Assembly (NCBI GenBank): GCA_947625715.1
Contig: CANQPR010000003.1
Location: 1 to 30,867, forward strand
Direction of reading: 5' to 3'
Source: an uncultured Bacilli bacterium
GTDB taxonomy: Bacteria > Bacillota_I > Bacilli_A > RF39 > UBA660
DNA length: 30,867 nt
This document shows, piece by piece, positions 29,594 to 30,867 of the stretch. A program made the translations under genes and the position numbers. Numbering within the stretch: position 1 is the first letter of the stretch; each line of letters opens with the position of its first letter. The notes under the pieces are model-generated. The model saw nothing but the letters and a program-made list of their open reading frames with translations. It was not told the DNA's origin and ran no database searches.

Positions 29594-30496
29594 GTGCTTA
29601 AAAATTTTGTTAAGCGAAAATTTGTTGTAACAACTTTTGCTTTTATAATCTTTTTCATTACCCTTTTTTTTCCAAGTCAAAAAGAAAAAACGCCTTCGTT
29701 TAATACTTCCTATGTAAGTGGAAAAACTAATTTTATTTATTTATTAAATAATGATGATTATGTTTCAAGAACTATAATCGCGACTAAAGAAACGGAAAAA
29801 CTAAAAATTATTGAAGAATTAATTTCTTTTTTAACGATTGATAGTAAAAGTGAAAGTTATATTCCTAACTTTTTTTCACCAGTCATACCTTGTGGAACAA
29901 AAATACTTAGCTTAGATATTCAAGATAAGCTTTTAAAAATAAATTTTAGTGAAGAATTTTTAAATATTCCACCTAAATATGCAGAAAAAATGTTAGAGTG
30001 TTTAGTTTATACTTTAACAGAAATTGATGGTATTGAAGGAATTATGATTACTGTTAATGGTAATTTATTAGAATCTTTGCCATCAAGTAGTAAAAAATTA
30101 CCCCATATTTTAACTCGCGATATTGGAGTAAATACAATTTATAATTTAAAGAACGTTAAAGATGTTACAAAAACAACGACTTATTATTTAGCTAAAAATA
30201 ATGATACTATCTATTATGTTCCTGTTACTTTATTAGAAAATAATGATAAACATAAAATTGAAATTATTATTGAAAGGTTAAAAAGTAATCCTCATTTAAA
30301 AACTAATTTAATGAGTTATTTGAATGCATCGGCCCAATTAAATAGTTATGAATTGTTAGAAGAAGAAATTCGTTTAAGTTTTAATGATGCTTTATATGAA
30401 GGATTAACCAAAGATGAAATGAAAGAATATGTTGAATATTCTCTAGCTTTATCTATTAAAGATACTTTTAATGTTAAAAAAGTTACTATTTCATAA
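29594..30496 (+). CDS. gerM: GerM-like sporulation protein with two GerMN domains
   Basis: 300 residues: a basic N-terminus, one membrane segment (about 9-26), then two repeated GerMN domains (about 60-165 and 190-298). Both carry the pattern of a variable loop, ...ETEKLKIIEELISFL/...HKIEIIIERLKS, then LxINFSEEF or IRLSFNDAL. Between them lies LPHILTRDIGVNTIYNL, characteristic of GerM. In B. subtilis GerM helps to assemble the SpoIIIA-SpoIIQ channel and is needed for engulfed-forespore survival; the same role would match spoIIIAH nearby. The GTG at 29594 has AGGTGA 5 nt upstream; a GTG at 29585 overlaps that site. Confidence 0.85.
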   Translation: MLKNFVKRKFVVTTFAFIIFFITLFFPSQKEKTPSFNTSYVSGKTNFIYLLNNDDYVSRTIIATKETEKLKIIEELISFLTIDSKSESYIPNFFSPVIPCGTKILSLDIQDKLLKINFSEEFLNIPPKYAEKMLECLVYTLTEIDGIEGIMITVNGNLLESLPSSSKKLPHILTRDIGVNTIYNLKNVKDVTKTTTYYLAKNNDTIYYVPVTLLENNDKHKIEIIIERLKSNPHLKTNLMSYLNASAQLNSYELLEEEIRLSFNDALYEGLTKDEMKEYVEYSLALSIKDTFNVKKVTIS

Positions 30497-30515
30497 ATAA
30501 GAAGGAATATCAGTT

Positions 30516-30669
30516 GTTGAGTGTCTACCTCTAATTAATAAAATGAAAATAAGAGTTTTATTTTATAGGTTCTCAAGCTCATTGCTATCATTTTGATAAT
30601 AGTTATAAAAAAATGACACTCATTGTTATGAATAAGTGTCTAACACAATATAGTGGGTAGACATTCAAC
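30516..30669 (+). other. 154-nt region closed by a 14-bp stem: candidate structured RNA or MITE
   Basis: GTTGAGTGTCTACC (30516-30529) pairs with GGTAGACATTCAAC (30656-30669) along 14 bp, with one G-U pair that works only for plus-strand RNA. Inside are further hairpins: ATAAAAT/ATTTTAT (30538-30566), CTATCA..TGATAATAG (about 30587-30605) and GACACT/AGTGTC (about 30615-30640). No open reading frame. It could be a non-coding RNA, a leader, or a small inverted-repeat element. Confidence 0.5.
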
Positions 30670-30773
30670 TTGGAAAAACTGAACTGTTAAATAGAGCATT
30701 TTATCTCATCTCCTAAATAATAATGTTAATTTGTAAGTATGATTTTTAAATTGTCAAAATTTAGTATAAATTA

Positions 30774-30802
30774 TTGTGTCGAGAACAAATGTTTGATATA
30801 AT
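30774..30802 (+). promoter_or_regulatory. Promoter reading out of the window
   Basis: TTGTGT (30774-30779), 17-nt spacer, TATAAT (30797-30802). The message would begin near 30809 and soon forms a CTTTC...TTATC-AAAA-GATAA...GAAAG hairpin at the window end (about 30839-30867), so it may be an untranslated leader. The 30497-30867 stretch holds no gene that I can see. Confidence 0.6.
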
Positions 30803-30867
30803 GTTCATGGATACATTTGAAATATATCAGATGTTTTCCCTTTCAATTATCAAAAGATAAGAGAAAG

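Noticed and set aside
1..30867. CRISPR array or recoded stop codons
   Set aside because: No regularly spaced direct repeats are seen. TGA ends real genes such as the LCP gene at 8618-8620, and Trp is encoded by TGG, so recoding of UGA is not supported.

Overview
The window is AT-rich DNA (roughly 25-30% GC by eye) from a spore-forming, low-GC Firmicute. The gene set, gene order and protein style suggest an uncultured gut member of the Bacilli such as the RF39 group. This placement is inferred from gene content; the window has no rRNA. Sporulation and germination genes are spread along it: gpr, spoIIP, a SpoIIAA-like STAS gene with a forespore-type sigma factor, a lone spoIIIAH, gerE and gerM. 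UGA works as a stop (for example at 8618-8620), so the code is the standard one.

Layout. 1-5,435 (all minus): lepA (cut by the window edge), a small membrane protein gene, spoIIP, gpr, tyrS and two membrane protein genes; gpr-spoIIP-lepA is the Bacillus order. 5,508-6,131 (plus): tRNA-Arg(CCU) and an unknown gene 20 bp behind it. 6,139-7,171 (minus): sigma factor and SpoIIAA-like gene behind a perfect Spo0A-box core. 7,187-10,087 (minus): a large exported protein whose promoter contains a run of ten G between -35 and -10 (a likely phase-variation switch), then a LytR-CpsA-Psr protein gene.

10,153-18,917 (minus): a D-Ala-D-Ala carboxypeptidase gene (dac) split exactly in frame by a 7.6-kb element. 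The element ends are 22-bp imperfect inverted repeats around a GA dinucleotide, as in Tn4451/TnpX-type large serine recombinase elements. Removing it restores a 385-codon gene with SxxK, SGN and KTG motifs. The element carries a large serine recombinase, a small coiled protein and a four-gene cargo operon: HTH-WYL regulator, 5'-nucleotidase-like HAD protein, HAD-phosphoribosyltransferase fusion and PfkB kinase-double SIS fusion. I do not recognise this cargo as a named system. It looks like a regulated pathway acting on nucleotides or sugar phosphates, and is the best candidate here for an undescribed system.

19,028-23,452: a VanY-type carboxypeptidase gene (plus), then a bacteriocin locus (minus) with a C39-peptidase ABC exporter, a short HlyD-like accessory protein and two tiny double-glycine-leader peptide genes that look like a two-peptide class II bacteriocin. 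A divergent membrane protein gene with a consensus promoter follows. 23,497-25,132: a PF06541 membrane protein gene (minus), then spoIIIAH and gerE (plus). 25,162-27,744 (minus): hybrid histidine kinase and Hpt-receiver protein. 27,818-29,446 (minus): an acyl-CoA synthetase-like enzyme. 29,594-30,496 (plus): gerM. The last 370 bases hold no gene, but contain a 154-nt region closed by a 14-bp stem and a promoter facing out of the window.

Several regulatory sites fit a sporulation programme: a Spo0A box before the STAS-sigma pair, a sigma-F/G-like promoter before gpr and a sigma-K-like promoter before gerE. There is no SpoIIAB gene between the STAS gene and the sigma gene, and the STAS protein has Asp where SpoIIAA has its phosphorylated Ser.
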